Assembly (NCBI RefSeq): GCF_041381155.1
Contig: NC_091144.1
Location: 1,798,001 to 1,862,000 of the forward strand
Direction: 5' to 3'
DNA from: Argopecten irradians
Taxonomy: Eukaryota; Mollusca; Bivalvia; Pectinida; Pectinidae
DNA: 64,000 nt
The notes below the pieces were generated by a model. It worked only from the letters and a program-made list of their open reading frames with translations. It was not told the origin of the DNA and did no database searches. The position numbers and the translations under genes are program-made. Numbering within the stretch: position 1 is the stretch's first letter; each line of letters starts with the position of its first letter. Shown here one piece after another: positions 1-11,800 of this stretch.

Positions 1-334
1 ACATTTATAGTGAGTATGTTTGTACACTCGGGACATATATACAAGCATACCTGTATTAGTATATCACACAACATTTATAGTGAGTATAAGTGTATATCTC
101 TTATGTTTCCTCAATTTTTTTGTGAGAACTTACGATCCCATTGTTTGATCCAATTCAAACTTCTTAGGCATGTAACAGAAGTGCTTGATTGGGATTGTTT
201 TCAAGGTCTGAAAATTACTTTTACTAAAATAGCAATTCCTGTCCATCAGTGGGAAAACAAAATTTTTCTTATTTTAATAAGTGATAAAACACAAACTTCT
301 TTTTTATAAAAGTTGCGTGCTAGTGATTCATTTT
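1..334. other. Non-coding, AT-rich; probably intron
   Basis: No convincing exon is seen. ACATTTATAGTGAGTAT occurs at 1-17 and again near 71-87, a small local duplication. Because the TM2-domain exon at 1317 begins inside a codon, upstream exons must exist to the left, so this stretch is probably intron of that gene. That placement is inference. Confidence 0.4.
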
Positions 335-863
335 AGGTCATCATGAACTGTTCATCGTCGTGCGCCGTCAGCCGTGCGTAAACTTTTCATTCAAACGATG
401 TCTTCTCTTAAAAAAAAAGCCCAGGATACTCATATTGGGCCTACGGCATACTGGCATGAAGGGCTACTTAGTATGTTCAAATGAATGACCTCAACCATCA
501 TTTAAAGTCACAGGCTTAGAGACCTTACATTGGGCCTGTGACATGCTTGAATGAAGGGCTACCAAGTTTGTTCAAATAAATGACCTTGATCTTCATTCAA
601 GGTCACAGGGATCAAATAGGCTAAAATATTTCAACTACTTCTTATGAATAACTAAGAGGCCTAGAGACCTGATTTTGGACTTATAGCATGGTAGGGATCA
701 AGGGACACCATCTTTCTTCAAGGTCTAATTTATCAAATATATCAGAACCTGGACTTCCTCTATTAAGAGTTCTTTTGTATTGCTTTCATTGTTTACCACT
801 ACTATATATACTTGTATTGTGACTATAGTCAGATGACAATTAAGGCCCACAGGCCTCTTGTTT
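335..863 (+). mobile_element. Interspersed repeat (AGGTCA... to ...CCACAGGCCTCTTG)
   Basis: The segment starts with AGGTCATCATGAACTGTTC and a CGTCGTGCGCCGTCAGCCGT stretch, and ends with GCCCACAGGCCTCTTGTTT. Related ends occur at 56979 (same orientation) and at 46088 and 47541 (opposite orientation). Inside are repeated modules around TTCAAATGAATGACC and TTCAAGGTCACAGG, spaced about 80-100 bp apart. No protein is encoded. It looks like a non-autonomous transposon or MITE-like family. The class is not established here. Confidence 0.6.
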
Positions 864-1316
864 CATGTTGGAAGGTCAAATGTGTTTAATATAACTGAAG
901 TTTTTTAAAATGTGTTTCAGTGCATTAAATTAAATTTATGACCAACTTTTAGCAATGGCTTTCACTGAAACTTACTACAATGTAACAGTAGTTTGAAATG
1001 TATCAGTTACCTCCCTTTAAACACTATCCAATGGATCTAGATAGACCACATCATCCTATTTCAGGGGTTACTATCACTGTTGTTATATCCACCTCTGAAA
1101 TATTTCATAGCAAACTTGAAGTAAATCAGAAGGTGTAAATTAAGCAATCACAGGCCTGTAGAGACTTTCATTGTAGGTTACTAAAACACTCACGCCAAAC
1201 TTCAAAGTCTCACAGTCAACCGAAGTGTATGCTATTCAATTCTTTTGATGTACATCAAAGGACAAAACTAAATAACATATAAAACGGAAATAAAATTAAT
1301 TTTCTGTCTTTTTCAG
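864..1316 (+). other. Non-coding, probable intron before a TM2D2 exon
   Basis: AT-rich sequence without an open frame of note. It ends in a good 3' splice site, a T-rich tract followed by CTTTTTCAG, directly before the exon at 1317. Confidence 0.6.
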
Positions 1317-4300
1317 GTATAATGGCCATTATTTTGTGACAACTTTGATATATTCTGTTTTACTTGGATTCCTTGGAATGGACAGATTCTGTCTTTGTCA
1401 TACAGGTAAATTTTCCATTGATAGAATAGTGTACGCCATGGCTATAATCTAGGTCACTGTTTGTCATGCCTTATAAAGGTCACTGTTTGTCATGCCTTAT
1501 AAAGGTTAGTTTGTCATGCCTTATAAAGGTCACTGTTTGTCATGCCATATAAAGGTCACTGTTTGTCATGCCTTATAAAGGTCACTGTTTGTCATGCCAT
1601 ATAAAGGTCACTGTTTGTCATATCATATAAATGTCACTGTTTGTCATGCTTTATAAAGATCACTGTTTGTCATGTCTTATAAAGGTCACTGTTTGTCATG
1701 CCTTATAAAGGTCACCGTTTGTCGTGCCTTATAAAGGTCACTGTTTAACATGCCTTATAAAGGTCACTGTTTGTCATGCCTTATAAAGGTCACTGTTTGT
1801 CATGCCTTATAAAGGTCACTGTTTGTCATGCCTTATAAAGATCACTGTTTGTCATCCATATGTCACTGTTTGTCATAATATAAATGTCACTGTTTGTCAT
1901 GCTTTATAAAGTATCACTGTTTGTCAATCTTATAAAGGTCACTGTTTGTCATGCTTTATAAAGGTCACTGTTTGTGTGCCTTATAAAGGTCCACTGTTTG
2001 TCCATGCCTTATAGGTCACTGTTTTGTCATGCCATATAAATGTCACTGTTTGTCATGCCTTATAAAGGTCACCGTTTGTGCCTTATAAAGGTCACTGTTT
2101 GTCCGATGCCTTATAAAGGTCACTGTTTGTCATGCCTTATAAAGGTCACTGTTTGTCATGTCCTATATAAAGGTCACTGTTTGTCATGTCTTATAAAGGT
2201 CACCGTTTGTCGTGCCTTATAAAGGTCACTGTTTGTCATGCCTTATAAAGGTCACTGTTTGTCATATCTTATAAAGTCACTGTTTGTCATGCCTTATAAA
2301 TTGTCACTGTTTGTCATGCCTTATAAAGGTCACTGTTTGTCATGCCTTATAAAGGTCACTGTTTGTCATGCCTTATAAAGGTCACTGTTTGTCATGCCTT
2401 ATAAAGGTCACTGTTTGTCATGCCTTATAAAGGTCACTGTTTGTCATGCCTTATAAAGGTCACTGTTTGTCATGCCTTATAAAGGTCACTGTTTGTCATG
2501 CCTTATAAAGGTCACCTGTTTGTCATGCCTTTTGTCACTGTTTGCATGCCTTATAAAGGTCACCGTTTGTCATGCCTTATAAAGGTCACTGTTTGTCATG
2601 CCATATAAAGGTCACTGTTTGTCATGCCATATAAAGGTCACTGTTTGTCATGCCTTATAAAGGTCACTGTTTGTCATGCCTTATAAAGGTCACTGTTTGT
2701 CATGCCTTATAAAGGTCACTGTTTGTCATGCCTTATAAAGGTCACTGTTTGTCATAGGTCTTATAAATGTCACTGTTTGTCATGCCTTATAAAGGTCACT
2801 GTTTGTCATGCCTTATAAAGGTCACTGTTTGTCATGCCATATAAATGTCACTGTTTGTCATGTCTTATAAAGGTCACCTGTTTGTCGTGCCTTATAAAGG
2901 TCACTGTTTGTCATGCCATATAAAGGTCACTGTTTGTCATATCTTATAAAGTCACTGTTTGTCATGCCTTATAAAGGTCACTGTTTAACATGCCTTATAA
3001 AGGTCACTGTTTGTCATGCCTTATAAAGGTCACTGTTTGTCATGCCTTATAAAGGTCACTGTTTGTCATGCCTTATAAAGGTCACTGTTTGTCATGCCTT
3101 ATAAAGGTCACTGTTTGTCATTCATATAAAGGTCACTGTTTGTCATGCTTTATAAAGATCACTGTTTGTCATGCCTTATAAAGGTCACTGTTTGTCATGC
3201 CTTATGTCACCGTTTGTGTGTTTCATATAAAGGTCACTGTTTGTCATGCCTTATAAAGGTCACTGTTTGTCATGCCTTATAAAGGTCACTGTTTGTCATG
3301 CCTTATAAAATGTCACTGTTTGTCACTTATTGTCACGTTTGTCTGCCTTATAAAGGTCACTGTTTGTCATGCCTTATAAAGGTCACTGTTTGTCATGCCT
3401 TATAAAGTCACTGTTTGTCATGCCTTATAAATGTCACTGTTGTCATATATAAGGTCACTGTTTGTCATGCCTTATAAAGGTCACTGTTTGTCATATCTTT
3501 ATAAAGGTCACTGTTTGTCATGCCTTATAAAGGTCACTGTTTGTCATATCTTATAAAGGTCACACTGTTTGTCATGCCTTATAAAGGTCACTGTTTGTAA
3601 TGCCTTATAAAGGTCACTGTTTGTCATGCCTTATAAAGGTCACTGTTTGTCATGCCTTATAAAGGTCACTGTTTGTCATGCCTTATAAAGGTCACGTTTG
3701 TCAGCCTTATAAAGGTCACTGTTTGTCATGCCTTATAAAGGTCACTGTTTGTCATGCCTTATAAAGGTCACTGTTTGTCATGCCTTATAAAGGTCACTGT
3801 TTGTCATGCCTTATAAAGGTCACTGTTTGTCATGCCTTATAAAGGTCACTGTTTGTCATGCCTTATAAAGGTCACTGTTTGTCATGCCTTATAAAGGTCA
3901 CTGTTTGTCATGCCTTATAAAGGTCACTGTTTGTCATGCCTTATAAAGGTCACTGTTTGTCATGCCTTATAAAGGTCACTGTTTGTCATGCCTTATAAAG
4001 GTCACTGTTTGTCATGCCTTATAAAGGTCACTGTTTGTCATGCCTTATAAAGGTCACTGTTTGTCATGCCTTATAAAGGTCACTGTTTGTCATGCCTTAT
4101 AAAGGTCACTGTTTGTCATGCCTTATAAAGGTCACTGTTTGTCATGCCTTATAAAGGTCACTGTTTGTCATGCCTTATAAAGGTCACTGTTTGTCATGCC
4201 TTATAAAGGTCACAGTTTGTCATGCCTTATAAAGGTCACTGTTTGTCATGCCTTATAAAGGTCACTGTTTGTCATGCCTTATAAAGGTCACTGTTTGTCA

Positions 4301-5671
4301 TGCCTTATAAAGGTCACTGTTTGTCATGCCTTATAAAGGTCACTGTTTGTCATGCCTTATAAAGGTCACTGTTTGTCATGCCTTATAAAGGTCACTGTTT
4401 GTCATGCCTTATAAAGGTCACTGTTTGTCATATCTTATAAAGGTCACTGTTTGTCATGCCTTATAAAGGTCACTGTTTGTCATGCCTTATAAAGGTCACT
4501 GTTTGTCATGCCTTATAAAGGTCACTGTTTGTCATATCTTATAAAGGTCACTGTTTGTAATGCCTTATAAAGGTCACTGTTTGTCATGCCTTATAAAGGT
4601 CACTGTTTGTCATGCCTTATAAAGGTCACTGTTTGTCATGCCTTATAAAGGTCACTGTTTGTCATGCCTTATAAAGGTCACTGTTTGTCATGCCTTATAA
4701 AGGTCACTGTTTGTCATGCCTTATAAAGGTCACTGTTTGTCATGCCTTATAAAGGTCACTGTTTGTCATGCCATATAAAGGTCACTGTTTGTCATGCCTT
4801 ATAAAGGTCACTGTTTGTCATATCTTATAAAGGTCACTGTTTGTGATGCCTTATAAAGGTCACAGTTTGTAATGCCTTATAAAGGTCACTGTTTGTCATG
4901 CCTTATAAAGGTCACAGTTTGTCATGCCTTATAAAGGTTACAGTTTGTCATGCCATATAAAGATCACTGTTTGTCATGCCTTATAAAGGTCACTGTTTGT
5001 CATACCTTATAAAGGTCACTGTTTGTCATGCCTTATAAAGGTCACTGTTTGTCATGCCTTATAAAGGTCACTGTTTGTCATGTCTTATTAATGTCACAGT
5101 TTGTCATGCCTTATAAAGGTCAGTGTTTGTCATGTCTGATTATGATCACTGTTTGAAGTTTTTGATTTAAAGATGTTATTCTGACCAGCTGCCTTCAACA
5201 TCATGTCTTTTCATAGATACAACATTTGCATCCTGCTGATCAGTGTTAATTGTATTTTTACTGTTTTAGAATTTTTTTATCTTTTTGATAAAATGGGTCT
5301 TATTCATGTACTACGTGATACCTGACAACGTTTGTGTGGGACTATTGTTTCTATTGATGATGGAATGATGTCAAAAGATGATATCCTGCACTAATGTAAT
5401 TTCAGTGGGAATATTACAAAGAGTTACATTCCATCACCACTGGCGATACCAGTCTGCACAAAACTTATCGGGTATCAAGTGATAGGGGATTTAGTCCCAT
5501 CAAGTATTTTCTACCCTATTGATGATTGCTCCTCTTTTTTCTGTAGGTACAGCTGTCGGCAAACTTCTCACACTAGGTGGCGTTGGTATCTGGTGGATTG
5601 TGGACATCATACTGTTGGTGAATGGAATCCTTTTACCAGAGGATGGCAGTAACTGGGTTCCATATTACTGA
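1317..5671 (+). CDS. TM2D2: TM2-domain protein, TM2D2-like (last two exons, partial)
   Basis: Two coding exons, 1317-1405 and 5547-5671, are bounded by TTTTTCAG/ and /GTAAAT and by CTGTAG/. They join in phase (codon split after its first base). The product reads [20 protein letters not shown], then [21 protein letters not shown], then a second membrane segment [18 protein letters not shown] and the tail [12 protein letters not shown] before TGA. Two hydrophobic helices joined by a DRF-containing turn are the TM2 fold. The GKLLTLGG and PxDGSNW end favour TM2D2 over TM2D1 or TM2D3, a judgement from memory of the family. TM2D proteins are small type I-like membrane proteins linked to Notch signalling and amyloid-precursor biology in flies and vertebrates. 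The usual CLGHTG reads CLCHTG here, a Gly-to-Cys change or sequencing error. The signal peptide and extracellular exons lie to the left of the window. The intron is 4.1 kb and mostly minisatellite. Confidence 0.85.
1447..5160. repeat. 26-bp minisatellite, about 140 copies, in the TM2D2-like intron
   Basis: The unit contains GTCACTGTTTGTCATGCC followed by TTATAAAG, a 26-bp period. The core, about 3590-4900, is nearly perfect. The outer parts, especially 1840-3430, contain many small deletions and substitutions (GTCATATC, GCCATAT and others). Each plus-strand unit carries TATAAAGGTCA, so a TATAAA string and an AGGTCA half-site recur every 26 bp. The 60-residue frame it creates at 2040-2222 is a by-product and not a gene. 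Confidence 0.97.
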
Positions 5672-5825
5672 CATTTGGCATTGTGTGAGGGATGGAAGGA
5701 AGTCCTACTATATATCAATAACTTTTAAACTTAGCATGTGAAATGACCAGCGCACATGTATACAGAGGTTTTCTATTTTGGATTGTTTTAGATATTACTA
5801 AAATGCAAACATTTTCTTCACCCTA

Positions 5826-6297
5826 TATTTTTTGCACGCCATCATCAGAAGGTGGGTATTCAAATCACCTTTCGTCTGTGGTCCGTCCGTAAACAATGCT
5901 TGTTAACGCTATTTCTTGAGAAGTGCTTCACGGATATTTCTCAAGTTTTACATGCATAGTTCCCTTGGTCCCTAGGAGTGTCATGCTGATTTTGAGACTG
6001 ATCGGAAAAACAATATGGCCACCAGGCAGCCATCTTTGATTTTGATAGTTAAAGTTTGTTACCTCTGTTTCTCAGAAAGTTCCTATGTAGCAAGATGGTC
6101 GCCAGGCAGCCATCATGGATATTGATAGTTGAAGTTTGTTACCACTATTTCTCAGAGAGTACTGAAGCGATCACTCTCAAATTTTATATGCGTTATGTCA
6201 TCAAAGTTTGAAAAGCAGGGAAAAGATCCATCTTTTCATTGTCAGACATAGATAATATTTTGGTGGGCACCAAGATACCTCTGGGATCTCTTGTTTA
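5826..6297 (+). mobile_element. Interspersed repeat (GCACGCCATCATCAGAAGG ... GGGATCTCTTGTTT)
   Basis: This is a non-coding element with internal near-duplicate modules (GCCACCAGGCAGCCATC and GTCGCCAGGCAGCCATC, each followed by GATAGTT.AAGTTTGTTACC). It ends in GGTGGGCACCAAGATACC and a TCTTGTTT terminus similar to the end of the 335-863 element. It lies in the 3' untranslated or flanking region of the TM2D2-like gene. The family assignment is uncertain. Confidence 0.45.
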
Positions 6298-6323
6298 CCA
6301 TCCTACAAATTATCCTTATCTTG

Positions 6324-6391
6324 TTCATCATCATCATCATCTTCATCATCTTCATCATCACTATCATCATCATCATATCATCTCCATCATC
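6324..6391. repeat. (CAT)n microsatellite
   Basis: A run of CAT/TCA trinucleotides interrupted by CTT and ACT. Confidence 0.9.
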
Positions 6392-6437
6392 CTTTAATTT
6401 GTGTCATGATTAGATTATGAATAGTATGCCACGATTA

Positions 6438-6443
6438 AATAAA
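6438..6443 (+). promoter_or_regulatory. Candidate poly(A) signal for the TM2D2-like gene
   Basis: AATAAA sits in an A-rich context (overlapping ATTAAA at 6434) 767 bp after the stop codon. It is the first good sense-strand signal noticed after the last exon. Confidence 0.4.
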
Positions 6444-6539
6444 AAAAATCATGATATACTGATAGATCCTGGTTTATTTTTGATACACCATCATTATTTT
6501 GTTTAAAAAATACAAAACACACATATATATAGTGAGTTT

Positions 6540-7030
6540 TGTTTAGGTTATCTGATGTTTACGCCTTTGTTATTGTCTGTCTGTTCAAACAATTACTCAA
6601 TGACCATAACATCAACGTTACTGATATTGAGTCTGTAGCATGCTTGGAAGAAGCACTACCATGTTTGTTCAAATGAATGGTCTTTGTTTTAGTTCATGGT
6701 CCAGTGTCAAATATGCTTAAATCCTTAAATGCCTCTCTTCAATAAATAAGGTGCCTATAGATGTACCATAGTATTCTGTATTGAATGTCTATTAAGTTCT
6801 TTCTCAAGTGAATGACCTGTACCGTCATTCAAGGTACATTTAAGGTGACAGGGGTCAGATAGGCCAAACTATTCAACTTTTTGGTCATTGCCTAAGTGGT
6901 CTAGGGATCTGATATTTGACCAGTATTATGGTGGAGTTAAAGGCAACCAATCTTGCTGAAACAGATGATCTTTACCTTCATTCACGGTTACAGGGGTCAA
7001 ACTTGTTTAATACTTATAACTTACTTTGAA
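6540..7030 (+). mobile_element. Diverged internal fragment of the 335-863 repeat family
   Basis: It shares with 470-770 the modules TAGCATGCTTGGAAGAAG-like, TTTGTTCAAATGAATG, GACC..CATTCAAGGT and ACAGGGGTCAAA. It has no clear termini and codes for nothing convincing. Confidence 0.5.
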
Positions 7031-7214
7031 GTAATATGATCGTGCGGTTGAAGATAAACCTTGGTACATGTACGTTGCAAGTGATAAACAAGGGGCTCAA
7101 GGGCCTTAACGGTAATCTGACTACCTTGACAATAGTCTATAAGAAATTAATTAGAAAAGTTGTCATGGAAGCCGTCTTCGATTTGGGATTAAATAAAGAT
7201 GTAGCAACACATTG

Positions 7215-7470
7215 TTGAGATCATATCAGGGTAATTTCAGACAAGATTCAGCCAAATCGCACCAATAGAACTTGAGAAGAATTTCAAAATGTCTTTTCAA
7301 GATGGCGGCTGTGGTGGTCATCTTTGATTTCGGTTCGACCCGAAAAATAACAACACTTGGCCGGGACCTTGTCAGGATCATTTAATGCAAGTTTCATCTA
7401 AATCGCACCGATAGAACTTGACGAGAAGTTTAAAATATGTTTTCAAAAAGCGATGGCGTTATTTCCTCAC
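7215..7470 (-). mobile_element. Repeat fragment, inverted relative to 56979-57290
   Basis: On the minus strand it matches the module that ends the 56979 element: an AGTTCTA..GGTGCGATTT box repeated twice, a CAAGATGGCGGC-type box and TTTTTCGGGTCGAACC. The CAAGATGGCGGC string resembles a start codon context but belongs to the repeat. Confidence 0.55.
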
Positions 7471-8035
7471 CTTGGATCCGTGTATTGAAGGCTGTATAAC
7501 AGTAACGTTCAGTCCGATTACTCGGCATATGATGTTACATGTATGACACAATGAAACTACCAAACTCATAAAGCAAAAAATAAACACGGATAGAACTGTA
7601 AAACAGGTGTTTATTTAATGTATAACTAGTGCTCAAATCAATTTAAATATAAAGACAATGTAGGAGAATCATTAATCATAAATGATACAAATGTACTGGT
7701 ATCATAAAATGTCAAGTAAAGTCATCCATGCATGTCAAATGCTTATCAGTGCTATAAAAACTGGTTTTACAAAAAGAGCGTCATTTTATACCCGCCCATT
7801 CTAACAATAAGTGGGTTTTTAACAAAAATGGTTGTCACTTCCGAAACGATGATCAATTTCACTGGTTTGCAAACTATTTAAGTTTTTGTTATCTTAACAC
7901 AAAGTTGTTGGGTTTGTTATTTTAAATTGCATTGTCTGCTTTAACAAAGAAAACGATTGTTACATTTGTAAAGCACCCCTGCCAAGTGAGCTTCAGTCTC
8001 TCAAGTCTTTAATTCTACACCGAAAGTGTCGGGTA
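7471..8035. other. No gene seen
   Basis: AT-rich DNA without a supported exon, RNA gene or repeat. Confidence 0.4.
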
Positions 8036-8410
8036 CTGTGAACTAGCAAATTTTAACGTTAATTCAGTTTAACATTTTTACGCCTAACCCCATTTTTACG
8101 TAAACTTAATCTCGCGTTTTTACTCCTAATCCCATTTTATGCTAATTTAATTTCGCGTTTTTACGCCTAACTCCATTTTTACGTCAATTCAATCACGCGT
8201 TTTTACGCCTAACCCCATTTTTACGTCAATTAAATCTCGCGTATTTACGCCTAACCCCATTTTTATGTCAATCTCTCGTTTTTATCCCTAACCCCATTTT
8301 TACTTCAAATTAATCTCGCGTTTTTTCGCCTTACCACATTTTTATGTAAAATTAATCTCGCGTTTTTACTCCTAATCCCATTTTTACGTCAATTTAATCC
8401 CGCGTTCTGA
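8036..8410. repeat. 42-bp degenerate tandem repeat, 8-9 copies
   Basis: The repeated core is TTTTTACGCCTAACCCCATT, followed by TTTACGTCAATTTAATCTCG. Copies differ by several substitutions each (ACTCCTAATCC, TTATGTCAATC), so this is an old array. Confidence 0.9.
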
Positions 8411-9686
8411 TTTCCCTCGAAACCCTTATATATTCGATTGCACTTCAAAAAGATGGCTTACAACTTAAATCGTTCTATAGTTGATAGTTTGACAGGATCG
8501 TCGGCTTCTCATTACTATAAAGCATTAATTAAACTCGTGAAAGGGCGACAAACATTAATATCACGAACTCTTTATAAAGCATGATGGTGTGGATACATGG
8601 TTATATCGACCTATTTCAAAGAAAAAATATTAACCGAGGACGTATTCCGAGGTTGATATTTTTTCATTGGTCGATATAGCTATGTATGTATTGACTGAAA
8701 GTAAAATGCTTTGTTTTATTATTTTTCTGAATTATTTTGCATCTTCATATGAGCGTGATTTTAAATAAGCATCAAATTGTAAATTCTACTTCATAATGAT
8801 AAATTTAAAGTGAACAGTCGGGCAAGGATGGCTTAAGTCGGTAAAAATGGTGTGAATGTATCCAGTATAATTTCTTATGAAATGGAAAAATAAAATCTCT
8901 CGTCAAAATCTGTCTGCGTACGAAGAAATTAATTTAAAGTATGGAAATTCTAAAACGTCCTCCCGGCTCACTATGTCCGTGGTTACATTTCCACGCAGCC
9001 TCGCTTTCAATGCTTTCAACTTTTCTTTACTTTAATGGTCAGAACTGGGAAACTAAGCAGAACTTAACCGTCGTATTAATATGTGAGAACTTTTGGAAGG
9101 CCAATGAACGCATTTAGACTGGTTTTCTTTGCCCGACTATTCACTTTAATCTTATATTTTTATTTGATTATTATTATTATTATTTAAAACAAAATATTAC
9201 AACAACATCAATTTATGCACTTAACGCTATTGTGACATGGCTATGCACTAGACACATGTGTGTAAATGCATACATGTACATGCAGACTCTACATGTACAC
9301 CATTTAATACACCCGCGCTTCATGTTCAAATGTATATTTCCCTCTCTGTTGAAATAATCAACTTCGATGCCAAAAATATTGAGATCCATTCTTTTGTGCT
9401 TAAAAATGTTCATTATTCAGTTAAAACAATGATGTTCGTATACAGTATATAATGTTGTAACTTGCCTAGTCGGAATTTCAGAAGAAAAAAAAACCTATCA
9501 AACTGGCCTATATTCATTATTCAATGGCTCCAAGTACATAATGAACGCCATTCTATTTTCCCTAATCCCTTACCGTGTTTCTGTTGAAACTGTATAAAGT
9601 TTAAACTGTAGTCGTCAGCTGGTTGTTATCATCATCATCGGTCTTTGATGGAAACATCGTATGTCATAATTTGTGGTTACGCTTAA
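8411..9686. other. No gene seen; contains one palindromic element
   Basis: Apart from the inverted repeat at 8593-8687, this AT-rich stretch shows no supported coding sequence. The overlapping short frames near 9213-9452 lie opposite one another and have no codon or domain support. Confidence 0.4.
8593..8687. mobile_element. Imperfect palindrome, MITE-like
   Basis: The left arm 8593-8640 (ATACATGGTTATATCGACC ... AATATTAACCGAGGA) pairs with the right arm 8646-8687 (TCCGAGGTTGATATTTTTTC ... GGTCGATATAGC), with a 5-bp loop. It looks like a small foldback transposon or MITE remnant. Confidence 0.6.
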
Positions 9687-9946
9687 AACTCATGTCATCA
9701 ATGGGTCCCCCGCGGTGGCCGAGTGGTTAAAGATGTCCCGACATATTACCACAAGCCCTCCACCTCTGGGATGCGGGTTCGAATCCTATGTGGGGCAGTT
9801 GCCAGGTACTGACCGCTGGCCGGTGGTTTTTCTCCGGGTACTCCGGCTTTCCTCCACCAACAAACCTGGCACGTCCTTACATGAACCCTGGCTGTTAATA
9901 GGACGTAAAACTAAACAAACCAAACCAAACCAACTCATGTCATCAA
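9687..9946 (+). mobile_element. Full-length tRNA-derived SINE with 15-bp target-site duplication
   Basis: The body is 9702-9931. The head has a pol III A box (GTGGCCGAGTGGTTAAAG, Leu/Ser-tRNA-like) and a perfect B box (GGTTCGAATCC). A central block follows (TTTCTCCGGGTACTCCGG, CTTTCCTCCACC). The tail is CTGTTAATAGGACGTAAAAC followed by repeated AAACC. AACTCATGTCATCAA flanks both sides (9687-9701 and 9932-9946), a perfect target-site duplication that defines the insertion. The central block resembles the conserved core described for the MetaSINE superfamily; that assignment is inference. The 99-residue open frame here is not a protein gene. Confidence 0.93.
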
Positions 9947-10146
9947 GGCGTTTTAAAGCGCCAGGAACATGAAGCGGTATGGTAACAAAGACGGTAACGT
10001 TATCTAAAATTATTTACAATTGCCACTGTTTCTGTATCGATAAATTATGTTAGGGTAGATCTGTTTATTTTCCAATAACTTGAGTGCTGAACATGACCCG
10101 ATTCGGTGCGTATGAATACCTGTAAACTTTGGCGGACTTCCTTTGA

Positions 10147-10221
10147 CAATCTCTCCCAGGGTGGATTACGGTCAATTTCACATGTGAATGTGAGGACCAC
10201 ATTGAACCCTGGGAGAGATTG
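10147..10221. repeat. Perfect 16-bp inverted repeat
   Basis: CAATCTCTCCCAGGGT at 10147-10162 is mirrored exactly at 10206-10221, with a 43-bp spacer. TTTGACA lies just outside each arm (10142-10147 and 10224-10230). This is probably a small MITE or a hairpin. Confidence 0.75.
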
Positions 10222-11093
10222 CCTTTGACATTCCCCAAAATCACGTGTCAATGTTTACAAATAACACATTACGAGACATTCGGATACCTACAATAAAACA
10301 TATTTATTTTTGGAATTTATTATTGATATTTGACATGAATAAAATAACTGAAATATGAGAACTATTTTTTGTGACTTCATGGAAAAAAAGGCGGGAGAAA
10401 GCTGTCGGTCAACTGCACGCTTTTTTGAGTGGCTGTTGTGCACGGATAAATATGACGACAGTATAATTTTGACGATGAATAACACAGGTAAATGATTGAA
10501 TCTCACGTTCTTGTTGATTTTATTATTTAAAGAAAATATTGTAAATGTAAAGATTAACCTCTTACTTTGTTTAGTTTATGAGATGATAACCCCAAAGGAG
10601 CACGAGGTAAATTGCGTAAACGCGAATGAGAACAACACTAAACATTATACATCGAGAACAAGTGCAGTGCGGTGTGACTTATTACATACATACCACCACC
10701 AAACTCAAGTACAAAATCAAGGAATGCGTCACTAGGAAAACCTTGTATAAAGTATAAAACATGCTGATAAATTGATATATAATAAATAACACTAGTCAAT
10801 ATTTACAAGCGTTTGCATCCCACAATGAACAAATCTGCAAAACAAATGTCTTAGCCAGTCATATATAAACCCGCTTGGCAGGATTACACAACAAATTGTT
10901 GAAATGTTCTTTTTCTTCGTCCGAGTTGTAAAGTCGGATATCTAAATACTGTAAATACTGACCAGCCACGACGACTGTACTTACCAGGTTGATTCTGTCT
11001 TAAAGCAAAACAGGGACGTAATTATAAGGATTGATTTTTATTTTGACTAGTATACCTGTCTATAGTATGAACTAAGTTGGCAACGGACATATT

Positions 11094-11161
11094 TAACAAT
11101 TAAAGGATTGTTCGATTGCATTTATATCTCCAATAAATGCAATCTAACAATCCTTTAATTG
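11094..11161. repeat. Long near-perfect hairpin
   Basis: CAATTAAAGGATTGTT.GATTG... and its reverse complement, arms of about 29 bp with one mismatch, enclose a loop of only about 7-10 bases. Such tight palindromes are usually foldback MITE remnants. Confidence 0.8.
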
Positions 11162-11637
11162 TTATATATACATTTTATTTTCTAGTTCAAAGTAAAACAT
11201 AATTTTGATGCGAGTGAACAGTTGAATTTCCCGCTTTAGCCATTTAACCTCCACAGCCAAGTTTAATTTGATGAAAAATAATCCCTATAAAAAATTGAAA
11301 AGATAACAAAATTTGAATGTTTTTCAATAGCTTTTCAGTTAACTTTAAATTATCCAGACATTTTAAAATATTTTTTTTTGATAGTTTCATAACCAAACTG
11401 GTTCATTCAACTACAATGCCAATATTCCCGCGCGCACTAACATGGTGTCAGTAAACAAGACTTACATCAATTAATATAGATATAACTACACCAAGTTTAG
11501 GCTGCATTTATTGGCTCATAATGCAGATCACTATTATCATTAGAGTAATGGGAGTCGATGTGGCAAAATGTAAATATTCATTGATAGAGCGTTAACATTT
11601 TCAAAATAGAGACCAATTCTTAAAACACAAGGAAGTG

Positions 11638-11800
11638 GCTAAGCCACTCGCCTTTCACTTTCACCGGCCGGGGTTTGATCCCCAGCACGGACGTGAAAGT
11701 GCCAGGGGTCACCTACCCGATCACGTGGGTTTTCTCCGGGCACTCCGGTTTCCTCCCACTCTAACACCCCTCGCGCGCTTTCATCCATCCTATCGAAAGT
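11638..11800 (+). mobile_element. Second, diverged SINE-like element
   Basis: A GTTTGATCCCC B-box-like segment is followed by GTGGGTTTTCTCCGGGCACT and CCGGTTTCCTCCCAC, the same central block as in the 9702 SINE but with a different head and no shared 3' tail. The ends are not resolved. Confidence 0.6.

Noticed and set aside
1447..5160. CRISPR-like appearance of regularly spaced repeats
   Set aside because: The repeats are head-to-tail, with no unique spacers and no cas genes, in an animal intron. It is a minisatellite. The same applies to the arrays at 42074 and 57752.
7308..7320. CAAGATGGCGGC start-like context
   Set aside because: It is part of an interspersed repeat also present near 57200.
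9702..9790. tRNA gene with good A and B boxes
   Set aside because: It is the head of a SINE: it is flanked by a target-site duplication, continues into the SINE core and tail, and the cloverleaf is not complete.
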